Positions 28,897-36,026 of a stretch of 64,000 bases of DNA are shown piece after piece. A model generated the notes under the pieces. The model searched no databases, was not told the origin of the DNA, and saw nothing but the letters and a program-made list of their open reading frames with translations. Position 1 is the stretch's first letter; the number at the start of each line of letters is the position of its first letter. The translations under genes were made by a program, and so were the position numbers. Source of the DNA: an alpha proteobacterium BAL199 (lineage in GTDB: Bacteria; Pseudomonadota; Alphaproteobacteria; Thalassobaculales; Thalassobaculaceae); the NCBI GenBank assembly GCA_000171835.1, contig ABHC01000006.1:62001-126000 (forward strand), given 5' to 3'.

Positions 28897-28991
28897 TGCC
28901 GGGGTACCGCGTCAGCAAAAAGGCGCAAAGCGATATTCGGGACATCGGCCTCTATACCCAGCAGCAATAGGGTAAGGAGCAGCGCCGCTTG
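28896..28991 (+). pseudogene. parE toxin remnant, nonsense-interrupted and truncated
   Basis: The frame starts MPGYRVSKKAQSDIRDIGLY, a normal ParE N-terminus, then reads TQQQ and hits TAG at 28968-28970. ParE proteins usually have Trp-Gly here; one G-to-A change (TGG to TAG) explains it. Similarity resumes for a few codons (GKEQRR) and then stops, so the gene is also truncated by an unrelated junction near 28991. Confidence 0.75.
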
Positions 28992-29026
28992 AGACGCCCC
29001 AACTTGCATTCGAATGTGCTTATATG

Positions 29027-29046
29027 GTAGGATAAAGTAGGATTAA
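29027..29046 (+). promoter_or_regulatory. Tandem 10-bp repeat upstream of second parD
   Basis: GTAGGATAAA followed directly by GTAGGATTAA, one helical turn apart and 22 bp before the ATG at 29069. A plausible autoregulatory operator of the downstream parDE pair. Confidence 0.4.
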
Positions 29047-29068
29047 GGAGCATTGCGGGTATCAAATC

Positions 29069-29320
29069 ATGATCAAGAAAAGCATCACCGTGACAGAGAC
29101 GCAGGACGAGTGGATCCAGGCGCAGCTTGCGACGGGCCAATATGCCTCTGACAGCGAGGTCGTGCGTGAAGCCCTGCGCGAAAAACAGAGCCGCATGGCC
29201 GAGATCGAGCGCATCCGTGCCGCGTTGATCGCCGCCGAGGAAAGCGGCATGTCCGCCCTCGACAAGGAAGACATCCGCGCCGCCGTGCAGGCCGACATGA
29301 GACGCGATGGCGGCCTATAA
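29069..29320 (+). CDS. parD: ParD-type antitoxin
   Basis: An 83-residue antitoxin: N-terminal IKKSITVTETQDEWIQAQLATGQYASDSEVVREALREKQ (described by span, residues 2-40) is a ribbon-helix-helix DNA-binding domain, followed by a C-terminal toxin-binding helix (MSALDKEDIRAAVQADMRR). It overlaps the toxin gene by 14 bp, standard for type II modules. It is a different lineage from the parD at 28663. Confidence 0.9.
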   Translation: MIKKSITVTETQDEWIQAQLATGQYASDSEVVREALREKQSRMAEIERIRAALIAAEESGMSALDKEDIRAAVQADMRRDGGL

Positions 29321-29594
29321 TCTCAGCCAGCTTGCCGAAGAGGATGTCAGGCGGCTGTACCGCTACGGCATCGAGAGATTCGGCCTGGTTCAGGCGGACA
29401 GCTATTTTGACGGTCTGTTCACGCGATTTGACGCGATAGCGCAATCACCGGCGCTCTACCCGAAGATCGATCATATCCGCCCCGGCTACCGCCGCAGCGT
29501 CTATGGCGTTCATTCCATCTACTACCGGGCAGCGGGAACCGTCGTTGAAATCATGCGCGTCCTCAGCCGCGAAGACCCGGATACCCTCATGTGA
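29307..29594 (+). CDS. parE: ParE-family toxin
   Basis: A 95-residue RelE/ParE-fold toxin: YNLSQLAEEDVRRLYRYGIERFG at the N-terminus, SPALYPKIDHIRPGYRRSVYGVHSIYY in the middle and VEIMRVLSREDP at the C-terminus, all full length. ParE proteins usually poison DNA gyrase. With the overlapping antitoxin it forms a complete type II addiction module that could stabilise the mobile region. Confidence 0.9.
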   Translation: MAAYNLSQLAEEDVRRLYRYGIERFGLVQADSYFDGLFTRFDAIAQSPALYPKIDHIRPGYRRSVYGVHSIYYRAAGTVVEIMRVLSREDPDTLM

Positions 29595-29684
29595 CGCGGG
29601 TATCCGGCAACCCGATAGACCTATGTCGCCAATCTGCCACTCACCCGTCCGGCAGCGCCGCCCACCGCGCCATCGCGTAATCTA

Positions 29685-29778
29685 GTGGTGGGAATCAGAC
29701 AGATGAAACCCGTGCATCAGCAAACGCATGGCGGAAATCTGCCGATCCAGACGGACTCACCCGTTTGATTTTCACCAC
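29685..29778. mobile_element. 94-bp MITE with IS630-like ends, inserted in a coding gene
   Basis: A small element without an ORF of its own. Its terminal inverted repeats (GTGGTGGGAATCAGACAG on the left, GTGGTGAAAATCAAACGG as reverse complement of the right) match at 20 of 27 positions. A TA duplication (29683-29684 and 29779-29780) flanks it within a CTAG target. The ends resemble those of the IS630 element at 4857 (GTGGATAAAATCCGACA). Removing it restores the last repeat of the overlapping gene. Confidence 0.85.
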
Positions 29779-31161
29779 TAGATAGTCCTTGCGCGCGGTG
29801 CCGACCCGGCCATTGATCCATGCCGTGATCGTGGCCGCACTCAGCCCGTCCGGTACATCTTCGTCGTGACGCAGCAAATCGGTTTGCCCGACGCCTGAGC
29901 GTTGCCGCTGGATTTCCAGCGTCAAGCGTATCTCGTACGTCACCGCCACGCGCCGCGTCTCGCTGACGGTCAATGCCGCGCAGCGCGCCCAGACCCATTC
30001 CAGATAATCCCGGCGGGCCTGCCGCACTTTGCCCGATAGCCAAAGATTGACGGTTTGCACAGCCAGGCCGTCCGGCACCCCGCGCGCCTCGCAAAAGATG
30101 GCCGACGGAAGAAGGCCTGCGCTGCGATACCGCCGGAGCGCAGCCCGGTCTTCCTCCCACAAATCCACGATCTCATTGTCATCGACGCACAGCGCGTTCC
30201 ACGCTTTGACGGCAAAGGCGAGGTGTACCGGATCAACCGATTTCACGGATTGTTTGAACCACCCCTCCATGCCGCTATGCGTGAGCCCCCTGGGAACGGT
30301 CAGGTGTTCATTCTTCGCCCACGTCAGCAACGCATACGGCCCCTTGCCGGAGCGCAGTTGCAGCATGTGAAGATGCGTCCGGATGTCGTCGGTCATGACG
30401 ACGCGCCCGCGCCGCAGCTCATGCCGACCGATCCCCAAATCCGATATTGGCGAGGCATCGAAGTCCGGCAGGCCGCCCCAGCGCTCCAGCACAAAATCCA
30501 AATGATCCTTGCGAGCTGTCCCGACCTTGCCGGAAATCCACTGGTGCAGCAAAACGACGCTAAGCCCGTCGGGAGGGTTCTCCGCCGCTTTTATCAATTC
30601 GGCAGGCTCGACGCCGGTTCGCCGTCGGTCGCGTTGAAGCCGCGCCAGATGCTCGGCTGTGACCGGTATCCGTTCGCGCCCGTCCTCGATCAAGGATTGC
30701 CAACGGGCAAGCACATAGTCGAGGTGATCTCGGCGGGCCTTCCTGCCCTTGCCGTCGCACCATCCTTGAACGATGGAGGCATTCAGGCCGTCGGGGCTTT
30801 CCTTCCGGCTTCCACGCAGCAAGGCAGAAGGCCCAACGCCGGATTGATCCCGATAGCTACGCAGCGTTTCGCGAACGTCGTCTGTCAGATCGACAAATTC
30901 ATAGCGCGGCAAAGCGTCCCAAAGACCCAGAACATATTCCACATGCTCCCGCTCCGCCGTATGGGTTCGGGCGGCAATCCAGTTGGTGACTTTTGCGGCA
31001 GTGAGACCACTCGGCAAATCATCCCGGCGTGATAGAAGCCTCTCCGGTCCCACGCCCGTCGTTTCTTGTAGAACTCGTAACTGTTCTCTCACTTTCGATG
31101 AAATGTCGTGACTCACTGTATTTCCAATGTACGGTACAAAATTCACTGTATTATCGCACAT
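29695..31161 (-). CDS. Protein of six tandem HTH-like repeats, C-terminus altered by a MITE
   Basis: About 488 residues. Six repeats of roughly 70-85 residues share the pattern R..L...R..SGVGP..LL......PDGL.A..V..W..GK...AR.DHL.YVL.RW; the repeats start near DISSKVREQL, DLTDDVRETL, PVTAEHLARL, VMTDDIRTHL, DLWEEDRAAL and AVTYEIRLTL. Within each unit the layout resembles an XRE-type helix-turn-helix (helix, GVGPSALL, NASIVQGWCDGK). The final 28 codons and stop come from a MITE; the ancestral frame ended at 29641 with DYLDYAMARWAALPDG. No family recognised; a modular DNA-binding protein is my inference. GTG 31167 is an alternative start. Confidence 0.75.
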   Translation of the reverse strand: MCDNTVNFVPYIGNTVSHDISSKVREQLRVLQETTGVGPERLLSRRDDLPSGLTAAKVTNWIAARTHTAEREHVEYVLGLWDALPRYEFVDLTDDVRETLRSYRDQSGVGPSALLRGSRKESPDGLNASIVQGWCDGKGRKARRDHLDYVLARWQSLIEDGRERIPVTAEHLARLQRDRRRTGVEPAELIKAAENPPDGLSVVLLHQWISGKVGTARKDHLDFVLERWGGLPDFDASPISDLGIGRHELRRGRVVMTDDIRTHLHMLQLRSGKGPYALLTWAKNEHLTVPRGLTHSGMEGWFKQSVKSVDPVHLAFAVKAWNALCVDDNEIVDLWEEDRAALRRYRSAGLLPSAIFCEARGVPDGLAVQTVNLWLSGKVRQARRDYLEWVWARCAALTVSETRRVAVTYEIRLTLEIQRQRSGVGQTDLLRHDEDVPDGLSAATITAWINGRVGTARKDYLVVKIKRVSPSGSADFRHAFADARVSSV

Positions 31162-31479
31162 TTTCACTCTTCAATAAATCATTGCAAGTCCACTGATCTT
31201 GCTACATTCCCAATGGCTTGGTAACGCACCGATTTTAAATCATTAACGAACTGTAAACATTATATTTATTTGAAATAAATGCATTGTATTATTTACATAA
31301 GCGTAATCTATTTCGACGATAATACTACTAAGTCGTCGAATATATAGAACGGCGAAATACATAAGTATATTGTAGATACATTTTACATAACTTATTAAGA
31401 TTTACATATTATAATACTATTAACACTTCAGTATAAGAACGAGTGAATGGGGTAGAAAATGGCTTTTACGGGAGCTAAA
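31162..31479. other. AT-rich intergenic region with palindrome
   Basis: About 320 bp without a credible gene, strongly AT-rich in an otherwise GC-rich genome. It contains a perfect inverted repeat TTCGACGA (31312-31319) / TCGTCGAA (31333-31340) with a 13-nt loop and many TATAAT-like words. It is the upstream region of the repeat protein and is bounded on the right by the IS1182 end. It could hold promoters, a silencer-binding region or a replication origin. Confidence 0.55.
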
Positions 31480-33056
31480 GAGGCTGTTGCAGAATCACCG
31501 GTTCCACCGACGATCTCCGCTTGACCCACTGACGGGGTCCTGATTCCGTTGGGAGAGGCAATTTGAAGGGGGGGGAGATGGCAAATTTTTACCGAGAACC
31601 AGATCGTAGGCAGCGGTTTCTTCTGCCGGTGGACATGGCGGATTGGGTTCCGGACACAGACCTCGTGCACCTTCTTCTGGATGCCGTGGGTTTGATGGAT
31701 CTATCGGCATTCGAGACGCACTACCGGAAGCGTGGGTCGGGAGCGCCACCGTTCGCGCCGAGGATGATGGTTAGTCTCCTTGTTTATGCGTATGCGAACG
31801 GGCAACGCTCAAGCCGCAAGATCGAGCGCCTGTGCGTGCGGGATGCTGGGTTTCGGACGATCGTGTGCGCCGAGGTTCCCGACCACAGCGTGATAGCGCG
31901 GTTCCGCAAGCGGCACCGGGGCGACCTGGAGACCCTGTTCGTGGAGGTCCTGAAGCTGTGTCATGCGGCGGGGCTGGTGCGGTTGGGCGTGGTGGCGCTG
32001 GATGGGACCAAGGTGAAGGCAAATGCGTCGCTTGCGGCGAACCAGACCTCGAAGTCCCTGGAGGCGGAGGTTGCCGCCATGCTGTCGGAGGCCGAGGCGA
32101 TCGATGCCGCCGAGGACGGGATGTTCGGGGAGGGCCGAGGTGACGATGTTCCCGTCGGGCTGAGGAAGCCGTCAGATCGGCTGTCCCGTCTTCGCTCCTG
32201 TCATGAACGTCTCTTGCGCGAAGCCGACCATCAACGGGTCGAGCAGCAGGAGAAGATCAACGCCCGGATTGCCGAGGAAAAGGCGAACGGAAAAGCCAAA
32301 CGCGGGCGGAAGCCGAAGACAGCCGAGGCGGTTGTCAAGGAAGAGGCCAAGGCCAACGTGAGCGACCCGGACAGCCGGATCATGAAGAGCCGCAAGGGAT
32401 ATCTCCAGGGGTACAATGCCCAGGCGGTGGTGACGGCGGACCAGATCATCCTCGCCACCGATGTGACGAACCAGGCCAACGACGTTCGCCAACTGGCCCC
32501 GATGATTGCCCGGACCCTGACGATGATGGAGGCGGTGACCGGCGACGAGGCGGTGCTGGGGGTTGGCCTGTTTGACGCGGGCTATTGGTCTGACGAGAAC
32601 GCGGCCACGGAAACAGCGGAATGCGAATACCTGATCGCCACCACTAAGGATTGGAAGCAGCGCAAGGCGATGCGTGATGCTCCACCACCCCGGGGCCGTA
32701 TACCCAGGGACATGAGTGCCCGTGACCAGATGGAGCGTAAGCTCCTGACCCAACGGGGCCGAAAACTTTACCGGCTGCGCGGCCAGACCGTGGAACCGGT
32801 GTTCGGGCAAATGAAGGAGACCCAGGGCGCAGACGGATTCATGATGCGCGGGGAGCAGGAGACCCAGGGTGAATGGAACCTGCACTGCGCCGCCCACAAC
32901 ATCAAAAAACTACACTCGGAGTCCGTCCGCAGAGGAAGAAAGGGTGGAAAATGGCTCTTGAACTGAAGCAATTGGACAAGAAAAATGCCGTCTGAGGGCA
33001 AAATCACCGGATAGCTGCTTCATGCCGTCAAGCCAGACTCATTCAGCAACAGGCTC
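31480..33056 (+). mobile_element. IS1182-family insertion sequence (IS5 superfamily)
   Basis: About 1577 bp. The ends are inverted repeats: left GAGGCTGTTGCAGAATCA, right (reverse complement) GAGCCTGTTGCTGAATGA, 15 of 18 identical. It holds one full-length transposase. I could not identify an obvious target duplication. Confidence 0.85.
31578..32966 (+). CDS. IS1182-family transposase
   Basis: About 462 residues. The N-terminal DUF772-type domain reads DTDLVHLLLDAVGLMDLSAF and PRMMVSLLVYAYANGQRSSR; the DDE core includes VVALDGTKVKANAS (first Asp), LFDAGYWSDENAA (second Asp) and VEPVFGQMKE (Glu). A charged, Lys/Glu-rich linker lies at about 215-265. ATG 31578 follows GGGGGAG. Nothing suggests inactivation. 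Confidence 0.92.
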   Translation: MANFYREPDRRQRFLLPVDMADWVPDTDLVHLLLDAVGLMDLSAFETHYRKRGSGAPPFAPRMMVSLLVYAYANGQRSSRKIERLCVRDAGFRTIVCAEVPDHSVIARFRKRHRGDLETLFVEVLKLCHAAGLVRLGVVALDGTKVKANASLAANQTSKSLEAEVAAMLSEAEAIDAAEDGMFGEGRGDDVPVGLRKPSDRLSRLRSCHERLLREADHQRVEQQEKINARIAEEKANGKAKRGRKPKTAEAVVKEEAKANVSDPDSRIMKSRKGYLQGYNAQAVVTADQIILATDVTNQANDVRQLAPMIARTLTMMEAVTGDEAVLGVGLFDAGYWSDENAATETAECEYLIATTKDWKQRKAMRDAPPPRGRIPRDMSARDQMERKLLTQRGRKLYRLRGQTVEPVFGQMKETQGADGFMMRGEQETQGEWNLHCAAHNIKKLHSESVRRGRKGGKWLLN

Positions 33057-33091
33057 ATTGAAGCGAGTCAAAAACGGTTCGAACGAGCCTA

Positions 33092-33385
33092 GTGGATAAA
33101 ATCCGACATTAGAATCCCGCTCAGGATTCCCGCGGGTTCGGTGGCGTGCGAGTCTGGGGCATGCGCACCGGGATCAGCTTCACCGTCAGTACCGCCGATC
33201 GCGCCCGCCTGGAGGCGATCGTGGCGGACCGCAACAGCCCGCAAAAGCACGTCTGGCGCTGCCGGATCGTGCTGCTCACCGCCGCGGGCCTGGGCACCAA
33301 CGCGATCATGCGCGAGGCCGGGGTCGCCAAGACGGCGGTCTGGCGCTGGCAGGAGCGCTTCGCCGCCGAAGGCGTGGACGGGCTG
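33092..33385 (+). mobile_element. Truncated IS630 left end
   Basis: A 294-bp copy of the left end of the IS630 element at 4857-5150, starting from the same CTAG target context (33089-33092). It includes the transposase start and HTH, and ends abruptly after codons for GVDGL, where an IS3-family fragment is joined. The only difference I see is CTCAGGATT for CTCAGAATT in the leader. Confidence 0.92.
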
Positions 33386-33583
33386 GTGAACTGGCTGCCC
33401 TGGTCGGTGTTGAAGATCTCCGGCACGCCGAACAAGGCCACGGCTTCCTCCAGCGCCTGGATGCAGAACTCGGCATCCATCGTGTTCGACAGCCGCCATG
33501 CCAGGACCTTGCGCGTCGCCCAGTCCATGATGGCCACCAGGTACAGGAAGCCGCGGCGCATCGGGATGTAGGTGATGTCTGCA
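33386..33583 (-). pseudogene. IS3-family orfB transposase fragment
   Basis: Reading the minus strand gives an integrase-core fragment: ADITYIPMRRGFLYLVAIMD (first catalytic Asp), DWATRKVLAWRLSNTMD, FGVPEIFNTDQGSQFT (second Asp). Both sides are cut: the right side ends before the fic gene, the left joins the IS630 fragment. No start, stop or third catalytic residue remains. Confidence 0.85.
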
Positions 33584-33612
33584 CTCGCCAAAGCAGTGAG
33601 GACAGACGAGCG

Positions 33613-35172
33613 TCATTCTTTCTCTCCGAATTCCCCGTCGTAATCGTCAAAGGCGGATGTGACGATCGCCTCCGCCTCCGACACCTCTTCATTTGTCAGC
33701 TTCTCGAATAACCCTTTTTTGCGCTTCTGGCCCAGTTTTCCCTTGTTCTGGCGGATATGCATGACGAGGTCCTGGGCCAGCCGGTCGGGCATCTCGATTG
33801 CGTTCATGATCCCGCGCAGGGCCTCATCGTTGCTCTTCAGATAGAGGATTTCTTTGGGAAGGTCATAATCAACCGTCCGCGCAACGCAGCTATAGAGGAA
33901 CTCGGCTTCCTCGGTGCAGTCGATATACCGATATAAATCCGCTGTATCGTTCGTGACCTCCACATTCTTGCTCGGCAACGCCCGCCATTCGATGAAATCC
34001 ATCAAAGGGCCCGAACGCGCTTGCAAGGTGCGGCGGTATTCATCGATCCGGTCGAGCATCACAGCCGAAACCGGGAACACCATGCCCGGTGGTGTGAACT
34101 TGCGTTCGGCCAGAACATGATGGATGAGGCAGCGGTGAAGCCTGCCGTTTCCATCTGCCAGCGGGTGAATATAAACAAATCCAAATGCGATGATGGCGGC
34201 CTGCAAAACCGCGTCGATTTCGGAAGACCGCAGCCGGTTATTGCTCTCGTTGAGGCCGGTCATGAGCGCCGGTACGTTGCTATGCTTGGCACCAATGAAT
34301 TCGGGCAATGGATCGTTGTTGAGGTCGCGCTCGCCCAGGAACACACCCTCAGTGCGATACCCGATCTCGGTAAACCGGTCGTCACCGATCAAAGTGCGAT
34401 GCAGGCGATAGATTTCACTCTGGTTTAGGGGCCGCTTACCCGCTTCTAGAACCGCGCGTCCCCAACGCTGCAGCCGGTCGGCTTTAGGCCGTTCGCCCTC
34501 AATCTCGAAACTGGCACGGCTGTCGGCCAGCAGCAGAAAACTCGCTGCGCGCGTGACGATGTTGCTGCCGGTTCGGCCGATGGTGCCCGCAGCTTTTGCC
34601 GCGAGGTTCATGTCGATGAAGGCTTCGAGTTTTTCAGTGCGCCGGATGACCGGACAAAACGCGCCGGTTCCCAAGAGGTTGTCCCAAACCCGATGCCGCG
34701 TGGAAAGCTTTCCTTCATCGGTGAAGTAGAGCTTGGGGTCGAGCGCGCTGACCGCCGTAACGACGGGGGCGTCCTTCAGGTCCAGCGTCCTGCCGGTGAG
34801 CGTTTCGTAGAAAAACCAGGTGCGCCTCGTGATCGCCCCTGTCGGCGTGGCGCTAACAAAGGCGGCCAATTCGCCCGGATCAACGGCATCGAATAGCTTT
34901 TTAAGGATCAGGAGATCGATATTCTCGTGGCGTAGCGCAAAGCTCAGGTGATCAGCAAGCGTATCGCCCAACGCAAATCGCTTGTCATAGATTTCCCATC
35001 GGCCTTCCTGGCGCCGCGTGCCGCGCACAAACTTCTCCGAGATGCACGAGAGGTGGCGAACAGGCGCTTTGAGGCCCAGGGCATGCACCAACGCCGCCCA
35101 ACCGGCCAAGCGCGTTCCGGCGGGAACCAGTTCATCCTGAAAGTATCTTGCGTCTCCAATTCCTAGCTTCAT
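33613..35172 (-). CDS. Fic family protein (AMP transferase) with N-terminal inhibitory motif
   Basis: About 519 residues from ATG 35172. The Fic motif HPLADGNGRLHR is at residues 336-347 and preceded by the flap region; the inhibitory motif SFEIEG (S/TxxxEG) is at 221-226, as in self-inhibited class II Fic proteins. A C-terminal helical domain follows (about 430-519). Fic enzymes usually AMPylate Tyr/Thr of a target protein; the target is unknown. Start 35172 gives the usual KLGIGDARY-type N-terminus and places the repeat array at 35174 onward just upstream; ATG 35220 is in frame but would put two of those repeats inside the gene. It ends 30 bp from the IS3 fragment. Confidence 0.88.
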   Translation of the reverse strand: MKLGIGDARYFQDELVPAGTRLAGWAALVHALGLKAPVRHLSCISEKFVRGTRRQEGRWEIYDKRFALGDTLADHLSFALRHENIDLLILKKLFDAVDPGELAAFVSATPTGAITRRTWFFYETLTGRTLDLKDAPVVTAVSALDPKLYFTDEGKLSTRHRVWDNLLGTGAFCPVIRRTEKLEAFIDMNLAAKAAGTIGRTGSNIVTRAASFLLLADSRASFEIEGERPKADRLQRWGRAVLEAGKRPLNQSEIYRLHRTLIGDDRFTEIGYRTEGVFLGERDLNNDPLPEFIGAKHSNVPALMTGLNESNNRLRSSEIDAVLQAAIIAFGFVYIHPLADGNGRLHRCLIHHVLAERKFTPPGMVFPVSAVMLDRIDEYRRTLQARSGPLMDFIEWRALPSKNVEVTNDTADLYRYIDCTEEAEFLYSCVARTVDYDLPKEILYLKSNDEALRGIMNAIEMPDRLAQDLVMHIRQNKGKLGQKRKKGLFEKLTNEEVSEAEAIVTSAFDDYDGEFGEKE

Positions 35173-35173
35173 A

Positions 35174-35307
35174 TGTCGAAATCCATTCATTAATGTCGAA
35201 AAATTCTTAAAAATACCCATCTCTGTCGAAAAATAATCTATCAGTTCGAGGGTCGAAAATCAATCACAATTGTCGAAAACGGCTCAAATTTTGGAGATTT
35301 GTCGATA
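35174..35307 (+). repeat. Six phased TGTCGAAA repeats upstream of fic
   Basis: Direct repeats of TGTCGAAA at 35174, 35194, 35224, 35251 (GGTCGAAA), 35271 and 35300 (TGTCGATA). Spacings are 20, 30, 27, 20 and 29 bp, near multiples of the helical turn, so the copies lie on nearly the same face of the DNA. They lie directly before fic in an AT-rich setting; operator or iteron array. Confidence 0.7.
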
Positions 35308-35579
35308 TCCGCCCTAGTGAGCGAAGACCCGCAGCCAGAGCGGACTATCCAAATAGCTACCCATAAATACCCCTAACGGGCGCGCCCTTACGGGCCGGGC
35401 TGTCGTGAACCGAACCCCGCAGTAGCGGGTTTCGGCCATTCGGCTTCCATCCCTTAGCGAGGCTTAGGGGCCAGCCCCTCGGCGCGCTTCGCAAAAAATA
35501 GACGGTCTCCCGAGGCTCGCTCGCTGCGCTCCTTGCGCCCGCCGTCGATTTTTTGCTCCGCTTGCACACCCCGTTCTCG
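35308..35579. other. Non-coding plasmid-like segment with two hairpins
   Basis: No convincing gene. One hairpin is CCCGC-AGTA-GCGGG (35416-35429), extended by CGAA/TTCG after a mismatch. A second inverted repeat is GCAAAAAATAGACGG (35491-35505) with CCGTCGATTTTTTGC (35542-35556), 14 of 15 paired across 36 nt. It lies just before a relaxase remnant, so it could contain a decayed transfer origin; this is inference. Confidence 0.4.
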
Positions 35580-35850
35580 GCGAAGGCCAAGGGTTGCGTG
35601 CGCAAGCCCAGCGAAAGGCGCGGGCCGAGGCCGCGCAGCATCGGAAACAAGAGGAAGAGCGCGCCCGTCAGGCGCAATTGCGCACCGGTTTTGCCGGGCT
35701 GTGGGATCGGCTACGCGGGGAACGGAAGCGGCAGGTTGAACGAAACCGGCAGGACGAGCAGGCCGCACAGCAGCGCGATACGACCGAGCGCCAGCAACTC
35801 ACCGCAACCCAGCTTGCGCAGCGCCGCACATTGGTACAGGAGCGCACCGT
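35580..35850 (+). pseudogene. C-terminal fragment of a conjugative relaxase (TraA/MobA type)
   Basis: The frame reads LRAQAQRKARAEAAQHRKQE, then RARQAQLRTGFAGLWDRLRG and ERKRQVERNRQDEQAAQQRD, a charged coiled tail like those ending MobA/TraA relaxases. There is no catalytic domain and no proper start. The frame changes character near 35850, where the sequence joins a segment that reads as another fragment on the minus strand (EARSLSSGGAEFHLTLP, like a histidine-kinase C-terminus). Confidence 0.6.
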
Positions 35851-35921
35851 TCCGGGGCTTTGGCTGGGAGGGTCAGGTGGAATTCGGCGCCGCCCGACGA
35901 CAGGCTGCGGGCTTCGATCCT

Positions 35922-36023
35922 GATCCCGGACAGCTGCCCAGCCTCGAAGCTGAGGTTGATCTGCTCCAGAACCACCTGGTCGCCGAACCGTTTGTGCAGG
36001 GAACGTGCCTCGAACAGCGCCAT
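35922..36023 (-). pseudogene. livG-type ABC ATPase remnant (first 34 codons)
   Basis: Starts MALFEARSLHKRFGDQVVLE then INLSFEAGQLSGI, a normal LivG N-terminus up to the residue before the Walker A loop (GPNGAGKT expected next). From there the frame reads RIEARSLSSGGAEF, unrelated to an ATPase, and stops at 35799. The start follows the livM stop by three bases, so this was the next gene of the operon. No livF is present nearby. Confidence 0.85.
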
Positions 36024-36026
36024 GGC

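Noticed and set aside
35174..35307. CRISPR-like array before fic
   Set aside because: Repeats are only 8 bp with 12-22 bp gaps, and no cas genes are present; this fits operator sites.
35700..36023. Possible attR copy of the tRNA-Thr 3' end at the right side of the mobile region
   Set aside because: I found no copy of CTGCGGCAGCACCA or of the adjacent tRNA segment to the right of the recombinase.
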